In this document: positions 21,607 to 34,507 of the stretch, piece after piece
How the letters are laid out: each line of letters opens with the position of its first letter
Position numbering within the stretch: position 1 is the first letter of the stretch
From: Pycnococcus provasolii
Lineage: Eukaryota > Chlorophyta > Pseudoscourfieldiophyceae > Pseudoscourfieldiales
Assembly (NCBI GenBank): GCA_049487715.1
Contig: CP150549.1
Location: forward strand, 496,001 to 560,000
Direction: 5' to 3'
Length of the DNA stretch: 64,000 nt
The notes under the pieces: model-generated
Databases searched by the model: none
What the model was told of the DNA's origin: nothing
What the model saw: only the letters and a program-made list of their open reading frames with translations
Translations under genes and position numbers: made by a program

Positions 21607-22944
21607 GTAAGGTAAATTCCCGCTAAGATTACCTGTACAGTAGTGCTGGCCTAAAGTGCTAAAGTAAAGTGCAGTTCACGAAAGATGTAGGCAGTGGCCG
21701 ACCACAATGACCGATGCCGGACGACAATGATGTTACCAACAGACCACAGACGACCGAGACACACACACACAGGTACCTGTACAGCTACAGCCGATGTCGG
21801 ACAGGCCGGCGGAACAGAGCGAAGATGAAGATGTCAGAGAACAACAAGGCCCCCCTGCGGCCGGCGGAGAAGAGCTCTTAAGAGCTCGGAGGAGCCGGGC
21901 GGAGGTGCTGGCCGGAGCTCCGGGAGGGGATTGGAGGTGTGCAAATGCATGCAAATGCAAATGCAAATGCAAATAATACTGTATGTAAGGGACAATGCAC
22001 CGGACGTTTGGTAATAAGTTTTAGTTAAGGGAAAATGCAATGTTGTTTGGTACAGTATGTAACACCTTCAAGTTCAACTCACCTCACCTCACCTTGCCTT
22101 GCCTTGGCTGCTTGATTTGGGGTAATTAACAACGAACAGCTCCCTCCCTCCCTCCCTCCGGCCCTCCCTCCGGCCAGTCTCCTCCGGCAAACCCTCCTGG
22201 GACTCTCCAAAGATACCTCATTCTTAGTTCGTACCTTTATTACCGGTATGAGCCGGATAAAAATACAGATAGTTATTAGGTGGCCTCCTCCTTATATCCA
22301 AGCCTACTACTACGATAGGTTGTGTGCCGGTGTGCCCGTCCTCGTCTTGGGCATGGACGATGCTGCAAGGCCCAAACTACCTGTTCCAAGGTAGTGTTGT
22401 GTGCCTGATGATGACCCCGTCATCCACGGTCCGCAGCGAAAGTTGGGATGTCCCACTTGCGGCGGGCTCGACTTTGTTCGGGCGCTAGCCTTCACCAGGC
22501 TCAGCCGCGCACGTCATGTCGGTGGCTGTCGTTGTGTCACTGTCATTGTCGCTGTGTCGCTGTGTCACTGCCCAGGTGTCGCTGTGTCACTGTCGCTGTG
22601 TCAGGGGAGTGCATACCCCTTTTCCTTATATATTTTCACGTTCCGAAACCTTTCCCACCTCGACCTCAACGCGATACTTCACCACAAACCATGATGTCAC
22701 GTGAAGGAAACGCTTTAAGGGTGATCACATCCATGAACCTTTAGGAATCCGGTAACATACGGTAAAGGTCAGTTCTTTTTCCCGGCCTGGCGACAGGCTG
22801 GCGCTAATAATAAACCTGTACGTATGTCGTGGTTCCGCGACATGTGGCGGCCGCGACAGATAGACTACAACACTGTGGTTCGCAACTTCCTTTCAACTTT
22901 GATTTTGTTCTTTTTTACAACAAGCGCGCACAACAAGCATGAAT
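21607..22944. other. Intergenic with simple repeats, no gene seen
   Basis: About 1.3 kb. Holds ATGCAAATGCAA repeats (about 21945-21975), CTCCCTCC runs (22140-22180) and GTGTCGCTGTGTCACT repeats (about 22520-22605). No supported coding frame. Confidence 0.55.
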
Positions 22945-24894
22945 TTAACGACGATTAGGACTCCTCCCGCGTGAATCGCGAGAGAGACTTGCAAGCACAG
23001 ATGCACGCGTCACGTTCGCAGATGGCAGCGCATGACGATGCGACGATGTCGAGGATGACGACGAAGCTTTCGCAGGCTGCGTGGGTGTGAGAGGCGCGGC
23101 GGATGCGCGCATCTCCTGACGCCACAGAGGGAGGTCAACGCTCCTCGGACTGAGCTGACTCTCCGGCGGCGAAGCGAGCGGGTTGGGCAGAGGCGCCAGC
23201 CTCTGCGGGCGTTTGGGAGGAGAGTGAGGAAGAGGAGGGGGCAGCGGTGGTGGCATCGGCCGATAGGGAAGAGGGGGCAGCAGTGGCGCACTAGATGGCG
23301 GCGGAGATTGCGGTGGCGATACCAATGGTGGCGATGATGGTGGTGAGGATGGCGGAGACGGTGAGGATGGTGTCCGTAAGTGTGGATGAGCTGGACGCGA
23401 CCATATTGGTGGGAGGGTGGAGGGCGGACGAGGCTGAGCCGATGGACGGTGGAAGCGAGGTCGCTTCGGAGGCTTAGGTACTTTCCTGTCCTTCTCTGCA
23501 TCGTTCTGCTTATCCTCATCCTCCTCGTCATCCGTCAGCGGAGGGCTCGGCGGTGGCGTGAGCCACTCCCCTGTGACTGGATCTTGCCTCAAAGGCGGGG
23601 GCGACTTCGGAGCTTTCATCTTCTCCACGGCGCGCGTCACCGTGATCTGCCACGAGCGTATCGAATGCCATGCACGCCGCACAATCAAGGCTGCTACCAG
23701 AATCGCGCAGGACACAGATACTGCAATAACGATCAATGGCGAATTTGCTTCGCGCGACTTCGACGTTGCTGGCGTAAAGGTTCGTGCCTGTGCCGCGATC
23801 CCAAGCGGCGGCAACTGCGGTGGTTGTGGTGGTGGCATCAGCATATTTTTCTGCGATTCAGCAGGCACGTTCGACCGTTCGGACGTGGAAGGTGGTGTAA
23901 ATAGGGCGGACATCTTTCCCTCTGGCGGCGGTGTGGGCGGCGATCGTGGATTTGGCGGTGGTGGCGAAGCCGGCTCCGCTGGTGGCGGCGCGAACAGTGC
24001 AATCGTCTGACCGAAAGTCACGTCCGGGTTGGCAACTGCTGACAGTTTCGCAAACTGACTCGGTGCCACGGCGCGCACGTGGCGGAATGGAGACCTGTAC
24101 ACGTGTTCGAACATCTCGCTCGCACCACGAACGCGCACTGCCACGGCGGGGAGCGACCCAACGCTGTTCGCCTGCAGGCCCACAGCCAAGTATGCACCTC
24201 TCTCTCGTCTTCGACTGGCATCGTCGAGATTAGGCTGGCGAACAATGCCGCAGGCAACTGTCACGTTCGCTTCGTCTGTCGTCGACTCTGACGCCTCGGC
24301 GTGCGCTTCGCAGCAGGATAACTGCGAAGCACCGTCATCGCACAGCTGGTCGAGTGGGACTTCGTTGTGATATTTGTCACGTGCGCGCAGACGAACAGTC
24401 ACGGGCACGAAGGCAGGAAGAATGGCGGGCATGGCGAGCGTGCTGGCACTTCCTAGCGGTGCCGCAGGGTGCACATCAGCGCGCACGATAGTCTCGTTCG
24501 AGATTAGGTCCCCGTCGGCGTCTGTGATTGCGATACTGTAGAATCCCGCGCGCGTGATCACCGCACCTGCACGGTGCGTGTTGTCGCTGAAGTCGAACAC
24601 GTTGAACGCGTACGTGTGATTCACGCTCGCGTCGCCAACCATCGTGACATTCATCCAGAAGTGCGCGTCGGAGTTGGCCACCGCGCGTGACCGCCTCCAC
24701 GGTGCAGCGCCGTCCAGCCCCGCCGTGCGGCACTGCAGGCGCCATGGCACCCTCGAACCCGCTGACACGTCGATGAACCGTATGGGAGAGTCCGTGTCGT
24801 CGATAAGTCTGCAGACTGGCTCGAGTGTGGAGACTGCAGCAGTGACAGCTGCCAGCAAGCACAACGCGAGCATCGAAAGGTGCCGTTCCATCAT
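22945..24894 (-). CDS. Type I membrane protein, filamin-like ectodomain and Pro-rich tail
   Basis: Probable cell-surface or wall-linked protein of about 649 residues. The start at ATG 24894 gives the signal peptide MMERHLSMLALCLLAAVTAAVS. The ectodomain (about 25-290) has NHT/NET/NVT sequons and a filamin/Ig-like strand pair RAGAVITRAGFYSIAITDADGDL, plus several cysteines. A Pro-rich stretch leads to one membrane helix (about 385-407, PLIVIAVSVSCAILVAALIV). The cytosolic tail is dominated by PPSPP and PPLPP runs. An upstream in-frame ATG at 24909 is also possible. It resembles pherophorin-type organisation in composition only. Confidence 0.8.
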   Translation of the reverse strand: MMERHLSMLALCLLAAVTAAVSTLEPVCRLIDDTDSPIRFIDVSAGSRVPWRLQCRTAGLDGAAPWRRSRAVANSDAHFWMNVTMVGDASVNHTYAFNVFDFSDNTHRAGAVITRAGFYSIAITDADGDLISNETIVRADVHPAAPLGSASTLAMPAILPAFVPVTVRLRARDKYHNEVPLDQLCDDGASQLSCCEAHAEASESTTDEANVTVACGIVRQPNLDDASRRRERGAYLAVGLQANSVGSLPAVAVRVRGASEMFEHVYRSPFRHVRAVAPSQFAKLSAVANPDVTFGQTIALFAPPPAEPASPPPPNPRSPPTPPPEGKMSALFTPPSTSERSNVPAESQKNMLMPPPQPPQLPPLGIAAQARTFTPATSKSREANSPLIVIAVSVSCAILVAALIVRRAWHSIRSWQITVTRAVEKMKAPKSPPPLRQDPVTGEWLTPPPSPPLTDDEEDEDKQNDAEKDRKVPKPPKRPRFHRPSAQPRPPSTLPPIWSRPAHPHLRTPSSPSPPSSPPSSPPLVSPPQSPPPSSAPLLPPLPYRPMPPPLPPPLPHSPPKRPQRLAPLPNPLASPPESQLSPRSVDLPLWRQEMRASAAPLTPTQPAKASSSSSTSSHRHALPSANVTRASVLASLSRDSRGRSPNRR

Positions 24895-25874
24895 CCGTCT
24901 TACCAACATCCTGGATTCCGAGGAACGGTAAGTTAGTCTATGGGAAGAGCGAACCACCACCAATCCCAACCACCAGCAAGCCAGGGCGTGAGACGCTTGA
25001 GAACCACTTCTTCCAAGAAGCCAAAGTCATAAGATCACTCTTGAAAACGGAAGACGGAGATTAAAGCACAGCCGGCCGCAAAACCCGGCCTCAAGACAGC
25101 GCACAATAAGACAAGACGCAATTACAAGTCAAGTGTGATATTGTGATATTGTTCTTGTTCTTTGTGATGTGATGAAGGTGTGTAAGGTGTAATACACAGT
25201 GTGTCTTCCCTCTTCGGGAAAGACAACGGGACTGTTGTAATGGCCAGGAATGGGAATGGCCGGCGACCAGTCTTCCTTCACCAGTGCTTGCGTCCACGGC
25301 CTGACAGCCTGATGCCTGAAGGCGTGGACTAACTTACCCAGTATGTAAAACCACCACGTGTCGCGTTACCAGTCAAGGCAGGCCAGTGCCCAGTCGCAGT
25401 TCCATCACTCCCACGAGCAACGAGTAAATTTTATTCGTCCGCGGCGTGATTGGGAAGGCGACGAGGTTCTTGCATGGGAAACCTCCCTTTTGACTTTCAT
25501 CGCTGCCCGCGGGGGGTCTCTTGACCACGTTGATGACCCTACAAAAACAACGGCGGATCCGCGAGCGCCGAGCTTTTGACCGCCTTGCAAGAGGGGTTGC
25601 AAGTGATGGCGGGTTCGTGGGGGGCCGGGGGGGGGGGGGGGGGGGTTGGTGTGGGGGGGGGGGGGGCCTGGGGGCTTGGGGGGGGTTGCGCGCGGGGGGG
25701 GGGGGGGGGGGGGGTTTTTTTGGTTTGTTTTTTTTTTTTGTTTTTTTTGTTTTTTTTGGGGGTTTTTAGTGTGCAAAAATAAAATAGGGATACCTATACA
25801 TGGCACTATCCTTTTATGTGAATATAGACTTTCTTACGTTACTTATCGTAGTATGTAGAACGAGTGCTTTGCAA
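24895..25874. other. Intergenic with G/T homopolymer region
   Basis: About 1 kb. The G-rich then T-rich tract at 25622-25770 dominates. No supported gene. Confidence 0.55.
25622..25770. repeat. G-rich then T-rich low-complexity tract
   Basis: Long G runs broken by single T, C or A bases up to about 25715, then T runs broken by G to about 25770. It lies about 100 bases beyond the NUP205 stop on the minus strand, so it reads A-rich then C-rich downstream of that gene. Confidence 0.9.
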
Positions 25875-28800
25875 TCAACCACCCATCCTCTCCATGCCGT
25901 CGCCAAGCTCGGTGCGAACGCGAAGGCTGAGCGACTTGGCATGCTCGATGCCAGGAACGCCTTCCAACTGAGACAAACGTGACAGCGGCGACGCCAGAAC
26001 GCCGTCCAGTAGGCTGACGTGCGACGCCTGCAGCTTGACAGCCTTGTCCACGTGCATTCCATTCGCGCCGCGACGCGGCGACGAGCCACTTAGCGCGCCG
26101 CGAACGCCTAGCAGAAGTGCGTCCAAGCTCGCCTCGACGCGGTCGAGCGAGCGGCGCACGGACGTGTGGCGCTGACGGTGCACAGCATCCTCGAGCGCGT
26201 CTATCGCCGAGGCTGCGGCGCATGCGACGAGCACCAGCGTGGGTTGCCCGCCGCGGGTCAGCACCGCGCCTGGCGGAAGCCTTCCAACGGCAGATGGTAC
26301 ACCTCCCGAGACTTCCTCAAGACCCGTGGGAAGCGTCACGGGCGATCCGCTCGTGTCGCATGCAACCGCCCGACGCAGCCAAAGCGTTAGCGTCGTTTCG
26401 AGGCTGTCGAGGCGCTCTTCGACGGCTGCTGAAACCTCCATCAGCCTGCGACCCGTGGCGGCAACAGCGGCGGAAGCCGATGCTTCTTCGCCTGCGGCGT
26501 CGAGGCCACCCATCGCGCGATTGCGGGCCTCCGCGACCATGGCGTGCGCGCGCCTGAGGGCGCTCTCGAGCGCATCGCGCTCGCCGTTGCCGCTGCCACG
26601 TGGGATAAGGATGCGAGATGCCAGTGCGGTCATGCGCTCCTCGAACAGCGCAGCCGTCGCCGTTGCAGCAGCAGCAGCTGGCATGCTTCGACGTGCTTCT
26701 GCGCCAGAGCCGACTCCGAGCACGACGCGGCACACGAGCGATGCGCAAAGATCGAGGCGCTCGAGCGGTCCACCGTCAGCGGCGAGTGCCGCAAGGCTAG
26801 CCGGGTCCCAAGCGGCACCTTGACTTCCCGTAGACATCGGCGCGAGCAGCGCGCTCGGTGGCTTGAGCAGCTGCATGAGGTTGTTCGCAAGAGTTTCCAC
26901 GAGTTGCCCCGCCGCTAGCTGCACTTCAGCCGCTCCGGGCATCGACTCGACGAGCGCGAGTGCAATGCGCAGCAGTGGTGCGATGCACCGCGCGCGGCGA
27001 AGGGCGAGACGCTCAGCTGCAGTTGCAGCGAGGGGAGACGCGTAGCATGCGAGATCCGCCGCGGCGCCAACGCTACCGGACAGGAGTGCTGCGAGGGCGC
27101 CGTACTCGCGGAGCATCGGTACTGCACCGCACGAAACGAGCTCACGTGCACCCTCCGCAGCCAGCGGCACTGGCGCGGAGACCGATCTCGTTGCATCTGA
27201 GGTTGAGCTCCCGGCAAGCACGAATCGCAGCAGCAGGCACGCACGCGCCTCCAGCAGGAGGCAGCGCGCCTCGCTTAGCTTCGGATCCACGAGCCGTGCA
27301 TCCTCACCCTGGCGTAGCCCCTCCGCGAGAGCTGCCGGCAGTTGCGCTGCCATGAGAGCGCCGCGCACTTCGCGCAACCTCGCGGCACCCGACAGGCTGC
27401 TCCACCACAGTAGCTCGCTAAGCAAACCGCAAGCAAGGAGCGCCAGCTCTCGTGCTCCACTGCTGTTCTTCGCGTCTCGCGAGAGAGCGGGAACGAGTGC
27501 CGCAGCGTGTCGAGCAACCACGTCGATCGCACGTTGTGCCGCAGAAGCTTGTGGCGTCGCCGCGCCTCCGGATGCGCTGCCGAGCAGGCGCATAAGTGGA
27601 GTTCGCGGGGATGGGCCAGCGGACAACGGCGTGCGTCCGGCAGACACCAGAGATTGGCGATTCGGTGCAGTCGCGGGCGTCTGCGGAGTTTCAGGCGTGT
27701 CCGCGAAACGCACGCGCCTGGCAGATCCGCTTGGGGGTGCCGGCAACGCTGGCGGGGTCGTCAAGGGCGTACCTTGCGTGAATGTCGCCGCAACTGTTTC
27801 CATGGTCTCAGAATCAGTGCCCTCGTCGTCGGCAAACACCAGCGAAGCGCAGCGCTGCAACTGGCAAAGAGCCCCAGTGACAAGTGGAACGCGCACGCTC
27901 GCGCCAGCCGAGCTCGCCGCCATCAGCGCTTCGAGGCTTCGGGTCATACACCTGACGGCGCGCATCGGCGCGGCATCGTCGCCGCCCGCCGCAGCATCGT
28001 CACCCGGTGAAGATGCGGGCTGCAACGAAAATGTCGCCGTCGTTCGCGGGTTATCGTTCAGCGCCGCGGCGCCGAGGGTCAATGCCGCCTCGCACATGGG
28101 GATTGCGGCAGCCTCCGCCACACCAGGCGCGATGCTCGCCGAAGCCGGAACCGTGAGCCAGAGCTTTGCAACATTGAGGCATGCCTCGGCGTGGCGATCA
28201 ACGCTCGCGCCAAAAGACGCGTCGAGCTTCCCCTCGCCAGCTTCGCTAGCGTCTCTGCCATTTACCGACGGCGAATCTGACAGAAGTGGCACCGGAGGCA
28301 TTTGAGCGGACATCGAGGCGGCGTTGAAGAGAGAGTTGCCCCTCGCAAATAGCATGGAAATGCAGCGACACCACGCCGCGTGCAAATCCGCCACCGCTAC
28401 CGTCGCCTCCTCGCGGTGCGCCACCGCTGCGGCGTAGCTCGACAGAAAATCAGCTGCGGCGGCACGCACCGTCGGTTCTGCCGCTTTGGAGGCGGCTGCA
28501 CTTCGTAGGCGGCGCAGTAGCTCGACGCTCACTGCACCAGGGTCGAGCAACAAAGGAGTGAATGAGCCTTGTCTTCCTGGCATTCTTGTTGCTGACGCGC
28601 GACGCACGCCACCCCTCTCTGCATCCACGGGATCACGCAGCAGGCGAATCACATCAACTGCCGGATCGGTCACGACTGCAAGTATGGAGGCATCTGAGGC
28701 AATACGACCGTGCGCAAAACATTCCTCCGGTGGCGGAATGCTTGCGGTGAGATGCTTCAGATGCGCGAGCGCCTGGAGTGTTACCGGAAGCGCCTCGGCA

Positions 28801-31800
28801 CTACCGCGGGCAGCACTGCGATCCTCCGAAAGCACAGCGCGCAGGAGCGATATCAGGATGCGGCGTTCCGTCGGCACGTCCGAATTTAGCGCGTGAAGCG
28901 CGTGCGCCGCCAAATTCCAGAGGTGAGCGCGCACCCTAAGATGGGCGGCCGATTCGGAGTCCGCAAGCACAAAGCTCCCGAGGCGATGCGCGCACCTCGG
29001 GCGTGATGGGATACCGAGAGCGTCTCCGGCAACGGCGACAAAGCGATCAATCAACCACGGCGAGGGAGTCAAGCTCGACAGCATACGCTCCATCGGGGCT
29101 TGGTACATTGAATTTCCCAGCGCTAGCTGCACGACACGCAGGCCGCGCTCCACCAGACTTGGAAGCAACCGACAGGCATCGTCATCACGCACAATATCAA
29201 GCAAGCAAGAGAGGCAGGCGCCCGACGCACTGTTCGGCGACAGGAATGCGGCGGTGGGGTCTGAGCTCGCGGCGTCAAAGCCAAGGAGAAGGTGAGCGAC
29301 TGACGGGTAAGAGTCCCCGCGCAAGATCGATTCCGCAATCAGGTCGAGCACGAACGCAGCCCTCGTGTCGCCGCTACCCGCCGGCTGATGCTCGTCAGCC
29401 TCGAAAAGCAAAAGTACCACGAGCCGCCTCGTTCGCACGCGCCAGGGCTTTCGATGCAGAAGCCCATGATTCGGAGAGTGACGCTCGCCACCCGTCGTTG
29501 ATGGCGTGTGAGCAGCCGGCGATCAGTGCCGCGCTTGCCGTTTGCGATGAGCGGATTGCGTGGCTAAGGCGCTCGCCGTCGACCGAAGCGAGACACGCAA
29601 TTAGCGACACCGCCGCGCGCTGCACCTCCGCGCGAGTCGACCCCTCCGTCTCCGCGAGCAGCGCAGCCGTCGCACTGTCGGTGTCGGCACCAGCTGGAAC
29701 ACCCGTGGTGAGGTGGCAAATAGCTGCGATCGCATGCGTATTGCGAAGCAGGGTAGCCGACACGGGCGCGGCAGCGGCACCTAGGCGCTTCGCGGCAGCA
29801 TAGCCAGCCGCGGAGGCTTCAGCCTCAACGGCTGCGACAAGGAATCGTAGCGCTGCAGCCTCCGCGGCTCTTTGGCATCTCACGGTAGCGGGCGAGATGA
29901 TACGGCAGACATTTCCCCCACGTCCCTGCGGCGCCGCGGCGCTGAGCGCTGCAGCACGATACTGCCATTGACCGTCGCGCTCAGCCCTGGACCACTCTGC
30001 GGCATTGTGCGCAAACCAGCACAAAGCCGCGTGACTAGCCCCAGAACTCGACCCCTCCGGTGACGAGGCCATCGCACCTGCATCTGCCTGCGCGCTGTGA
30101 GCGAGCACGTTCAGACAAGCGAGAACAGTTTCGCCTGCACTGAAGATCTCCTGCAGCAGATCGAGCGTCGCCTCGTCGCGCTCGTTCTCGACGGACGGGA
30201 GCCGTGCCGCACGCACGAGCTGCATTGTGCACGAATCTAGGGCATACTTCGCTACGAGCCACTTCTCCTCCGTCTCGTGATGCACTCGACGGGACCAGCC
30301 ACGCAATGCGGCGGCCCATGGGAAACGAAGCAAAGCTTCCGCACCGCTCCGCTTTCCGGAGTCCGACATGGGGGCCATCATGTACTGTGCTGTGGTGCCA
30401 TTTCCCGTCGAAGATGCTCCAAAGGCCGCATCGATCGCCTTTCCATCGCTCACGGCAAGGAGCGTTCTGATTGCGCGAAGAGCAGCGATTGTCACCGGGT
30501 AGAGTCCCTCACGGCTTTCCTGCACTGCAAGCTCGTATGCCACGCCGCCAACGGAAGCCGTGCCAGGAGTTCCGGAAGCTGCCACCGTGCCTCCCCAGGA
30601 TGCAGCGGGCATCTGACCTAACGTATCACCACCTGCGACGCGTAAATCGCTCATTCGCATCCACAAGCCGATCGCCGTCTCCTCACCCGCGGCGGAAAAT
30701 GCAGCCACGCATTCCATCAAGCTTGCCTTCACGCGCGGTGGGCACGGCCTGGGAAGCAGTCTCGCAAGCGGTTCCGCCGGGTGCTCGGCATTGCTGCAGC
30801 ATGTACGCGTAAGGTCTTCCACCATCGTGCCCGCGCCACCATTCGGCGGTGCTCCTTCGAGGCATCGTCGCAGGCAAAGTAAGTAGGCACAGAGCACATC
30901 TGCATCCTCGTCTGACATGACGTTCGTCACCATCACTTCAGCGTCGATTGTCATGGCGGTACCTCTCGCCGCCGCAAGTGGCATCGCGGCAGGATTTGCA
31001 TGTTCCTTTTTGTCAGCCTCAATTTGTGCGAAGCGGTTGTCGAACCCGATCAACACCCTGTACAGTCGAAGCCAGGAAACGCGATCGTCGTGGGTGGCAT
31101 TCGACGAGGATTCGGACGAGCCCGTTAGCAGAGTGTCGAAGACTTTTCGAGCGCCGGTGGCTGAGCTGCCTGGTGCGGAGGACGCGCCGGCGAACGCCGC
31201 AAGCACGCGCACGTACGCCGCCGTCACCACCTTGGGTCGCTCGACAGAGCTGCTAGAGCCATCTCCCTGTTCGCTGTAACTGATTGTTGACGCGGGCATG
31301 TCCGATAGCGATGCCACCCAATTCAGGAAAGTGGCTATGCTCACATGTGGCGCTAGTTCTGGCCTCAGATTGAAGATCGACTCCGCGAATCGCAGCACGG
31401 CATGAAAGCAGTCGCCGCCGGCTGTGTCCAGAGGCTCCCCGACACCCGGAGCTCGATCGTCCATAGCGGCGAGCGCGATCACAACCGGCGAGCCCGCACG
31501 CATGGCGTCGGTCTCAAACCACCCGGCGTGAAAATGTGGTTTTCCCTCCCCTCCGCTCAGCGGAGACGGCGCTGGAGCGCCCGTCATCGGTGCCGCGGGG
31601 GGCGCCACAGGTGGGGCACTGGCGCAAATGCTCTGAAGCTCCGCAATCACCGGCGTGCTCGAAAGGTGCGCAAGCACGACATGTGCAACTGTGCCACAAA
31701 GTTTGCTGCGAAGCGACTCGGTGCTCGTCTCCGTGTTCTCAGGTTCCACCGAACACCAAAGGGGAGGATGTGCCCTCGCGGCTGCCGCTCCTCCTTCCGC

Positions 31801-33201
31801 CGAAATGAGCGCGTCGAGCGTGTGAGCAGCTGCGCGCGCTTGTGTACCGAGTCCTGTGCGTATGAGACTGTCGCACACTGCGCCAGAGCCCACACCACAG
31901 AGCATTGGAACGGCTGTGTCGGCAAACAGCTGCACGGCGCCACGCTCGCATGCCCTTAGGCAGGCGCGATTCGCCTTTTCGCACATCTCCGCGTCGGACA
32001 TTTGCACGCTATCGCGCCATCTGGCGAGTGCGTAGACGAGCAGCGCAGCGCCAGCAAAGCAGCCTTGCGGAGACTCGTTGGTGTGAAACGTGCCGTCCAC
32101 GGCGGCGGTGAAGCCAAGATTCTTTTGCACAGCCGCGTCGTCGAGAATAGCGCGCACAGCCGTCTGGACATCGGGTCGGCTGACGTCCTCCGACGCGTCA
32201 AGTGCCGGGGGACAAAGGCACGCGGAGAGGGAAAGGAGCACCATCAGCGCCGCGTTCATGCATGCCTCAGCTTCCACCTCAAACGCAAGCCAGGGAGTGG
32301 CGGAAGTGTTCGTCGCTGCGCCGCCATTTGTGACTGGCGGTGATGTCTGCTGAGCCGATTCGGCACTCATTTTCGCGTACCGATGCCATCGTGACACGAG
32401 CAATTTTAGCGTGGCATCGATTTCCAACACGTCACTTGGATGTGCAGGCGCGGCTGCGCACGCGAGAAGGAGGCATTCGCAGAGTGCAGCTCGCTCGTGC
32501 TGCATGATAGAAGTGACACTCTGCACGCTCCCGTCGGCGTCGACGACGTGCGTGAGAGGCTTGTCGTGACCACCTGGTGAAGGTGCAGAAACCGGCGTCG
32601 TCCCAGGTGCTGTCAACGCCAGCTGCTGCTGCTGCTGCGACTGCTGTGCGTCCACTGGCACGCCGGCGCTGACGGCATCGTCGTTTCGGATAAGGGCGCA
32701 GAGTCTCTTGATGAGTTTGTTATTTTTATCCAGCAAGGAGCGTGCCACTGGCTCCAGAGGCGCCGCAGCGTTCGCGAGGTCAAAGAGACTCGCCTGCAGA
32801 GCGACTCGTATGCATGCCACCGCTGCCTGTCTTTCCTCGAGGTGTATTCCCGCCGCGGACTCGACGGTGAGCGCCGAGCGTTCTCGGTTGCTTTTGACGA
32901 GCAGTTCCACGCATGCGCATTCGTCTAATCTGAGCGCATCGCTTAAAGCGAGCGCCTTTCTAACGTCCGAGGATATGAGCGATATGGTTTGCGATTCGGA
33001 CGATCCTGGGTTGAGAGCGATGGCGACGGATCCCGACGATACTTGTGCGCGCGACGTTGAGGATGGCGGGAGATACGCGAGCAGCGTGTCTCCTGACAAG
33101 TGGCATAGGTTTTCTTGGATTAACGACGCGATAGCGTGCGGGTTATTTTGTGCGAGCAGGTCTTTGAGACTAGAGAGAACGGATCGGAACGACATGGCCA
33201 T
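25875..33201 (-). CDS. NUP205: Nuclear pore scaffold NUP205/NUP192, one +1 frameshift
   Basis: Alpha-solenoid inner-ring nucleoporin of about 2441 residues once one surplus base is skipped. The start is ATG 33201 (MAMSFRSVLSSLKDLL); the in-frame sequence further upstream has no ATG. The segment KALALSDALRLDECACVELL matches the early NUP205 helix pair. YPSVAHLLLGFD matches the NUP205/NUP188 PNVAHYLLGF landmark. The remainder is Ala/Leu-rich helical repeat with low-complexity Ser/Pro loops (for example near 27590-27760). The first frame ends at 29395 and the second is open from 29438; the landmark follows about 25 residues later. No intron with correct phase fits the overlap. Family is inferred from few landmarks and size. 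Confidence 0.75.
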
Positions 33202-33659
33202 GAAAAGAATGAAGAGCCGGAGGGAGGAGGGGTGCACAGGCACAGGCACAGGCACAGCCGCCGCCACAGACAGACCAGTGGAAAACGTGGAATGCGAAAT
33301 GACGGGAGGGCTTGCCGGGGGGAGGGGGCGGAAAACTACCTCAGGTGTCAGGGAAAGAAAGAGGCGGCAAATCAGAGTCTACTTCCTAGTTTGGTAAAGG
33401 TAGGGGGGAAGTGGGGACCAAAACCCTAACTAAACCCTAACTGTGAAAAACCCTAACCTTCCCCCTACCTTAGTCTAACTTTAAGGTAGTTGGGAGGAAT
33501 TAGGGTTAGGGTTAGGGGGGGGAGGCGCTCGTTAGTTTAGGGGTTAGTTTAGGGGTTTGGCTCATGCGCATTTGATTTATTTTCTACCTTTATTTTCGGG
33601 CTCTTCGATGCTTGCCCTCTTTTTAAACATTCTCGCCTTAGGCCTTAAAAAACATTTGA
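33202..33659. other. Divergent promoter region
   Basis: Between NUP205 and the 193-aa gene, with telomere-like repeats at 33421-33560. Nothing else noted. Confidence 0.6.
33421..33560. repeat. Mixed CCCTAA and TTAGGG motifs
   Basis: AACCCTAACTAAACCCTAAC and related units to 33458, then TTAGGGTTAGGGTTAGGG from about 33500 and TTAGTTTAGGGG to 33560. Inverted arrangement as at 8938-9093. Confidence 0.9.
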
Positions 33660-34241
33660 ATGCCTTTAACGACGCGGTCGGCGGAGAACCGCATCGTCAC
33701 GCGCAGCCTCATCGTCGACCCGCACACCGGCGAACCGGGTGTTGAACTCGTGCTGTGCAGGTATCTGTGCCACTGCGCGGGACAACTAGAAGCGAAGGGA
33801 TCGAGAGGAACGCCGTGCCTTGAATCGACGTCGGGCGACTGCTTCTACGCCGCGAAGAGGTACCACTTCCTCATTGACGGCCTGCCGCGAATATATGCAC
33901 ACAGACCGGGCATCGTCAGACAGCTCGAGGAAGCGGCGCTTCTCCTCAACAAGGAGGGGTCGTACTGCTATCCAAGGGCAACCATCGGGCCAGTCGTCAA
34001 CGCAAACGTGAGCGTGTCTGACCACAACGTCGTCGTCATACTCCACGACGATACGCGACTCGAAGAAGCCGTCGTGCAGCTCATATCTCGCTTTCGGAAC
34101 GTCGTCGACGAGTACCACTATGACGGCGAGTACCAGGTGGATATCGAGCTGATTGAGGACGTCACTTGGGGTGTCGACAAAGCTCGCGTGATGTGGCGGA
34201 AAGAGGCGCCGGCTGTCGAAGCGCCAATGAGCCGTGTGTAG
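33660..34241 (+). CDS. Conserved-looking protein of unknown function (193 aa)
   Basis: ATG at 33660, MPLTTRSAENRIVTRSLIVD. Soluble, mixed alpha/beta composition with several Cys and His in residues 30-75 (CRYLCHCAGQLE, CLESTSGDCFYAAKRYHF), then a predicted strand pair VVVILHDDTRLEEAVVQLI. No signal peptide, membrane helix or familiar motif. The Cys/His cluster might bind metal, but spacing fits no zinc finger I know. Codon use matches real genes here. TGTAA motifs at 34255-34267. Confidence 0.65.
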   Translation: MPLTTRSAENRIVTRSLIVDPHTGEPGVELVLCRYLCHCAGQLEAKGSRGTPCLESTSGDCFYAAKRYHFLIDGLPRIYAHRPGIVRQLEEAALLLNKEGSYCYPRATIGPVVNANVSVSDHNVVVILHDDTRLEEAVVQLISRFRNVVDEYHYDGEYQVDIELIEDVTWGVDKARVMWRKEAPAVEAPMSRV

Positions 34242-34403
34242 GATCTTGGTATGTGATGTAATGTAATTGTGTATTAAGAAGCTTAACCCCTTTCAGTCGC
34301 AGATAACAGTTTTGGAGATCACAGCCCAATTTTGGCTCTCTTGGTGGGGCTTTTTTTTGGGGGGGTTGGTTTTTTTTTTTGGGGAAAAAAGCTCCAAAAA
34401 ATT

Positions 34404-34409
34404 CTTTTT

Positions 34410-34451
<42 letters not shown>

Positions 34452-34473
34452 TATTTTTTTTTTTTTTTTCTTT

Positions 34474-34505
<32 letters not shown>

Positions 34506-34507
34506 CG

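Noticed and set aside
25405-25806. Pro/Lys-rich frame in the G/T tract
   Set aside because: Low-complexity artefact.
27352-28305. 317-residue plus frame inside NUP205
   Set aside because: Antisense shadow of a high-GC gene; Ala/Ser-rich with no motif.
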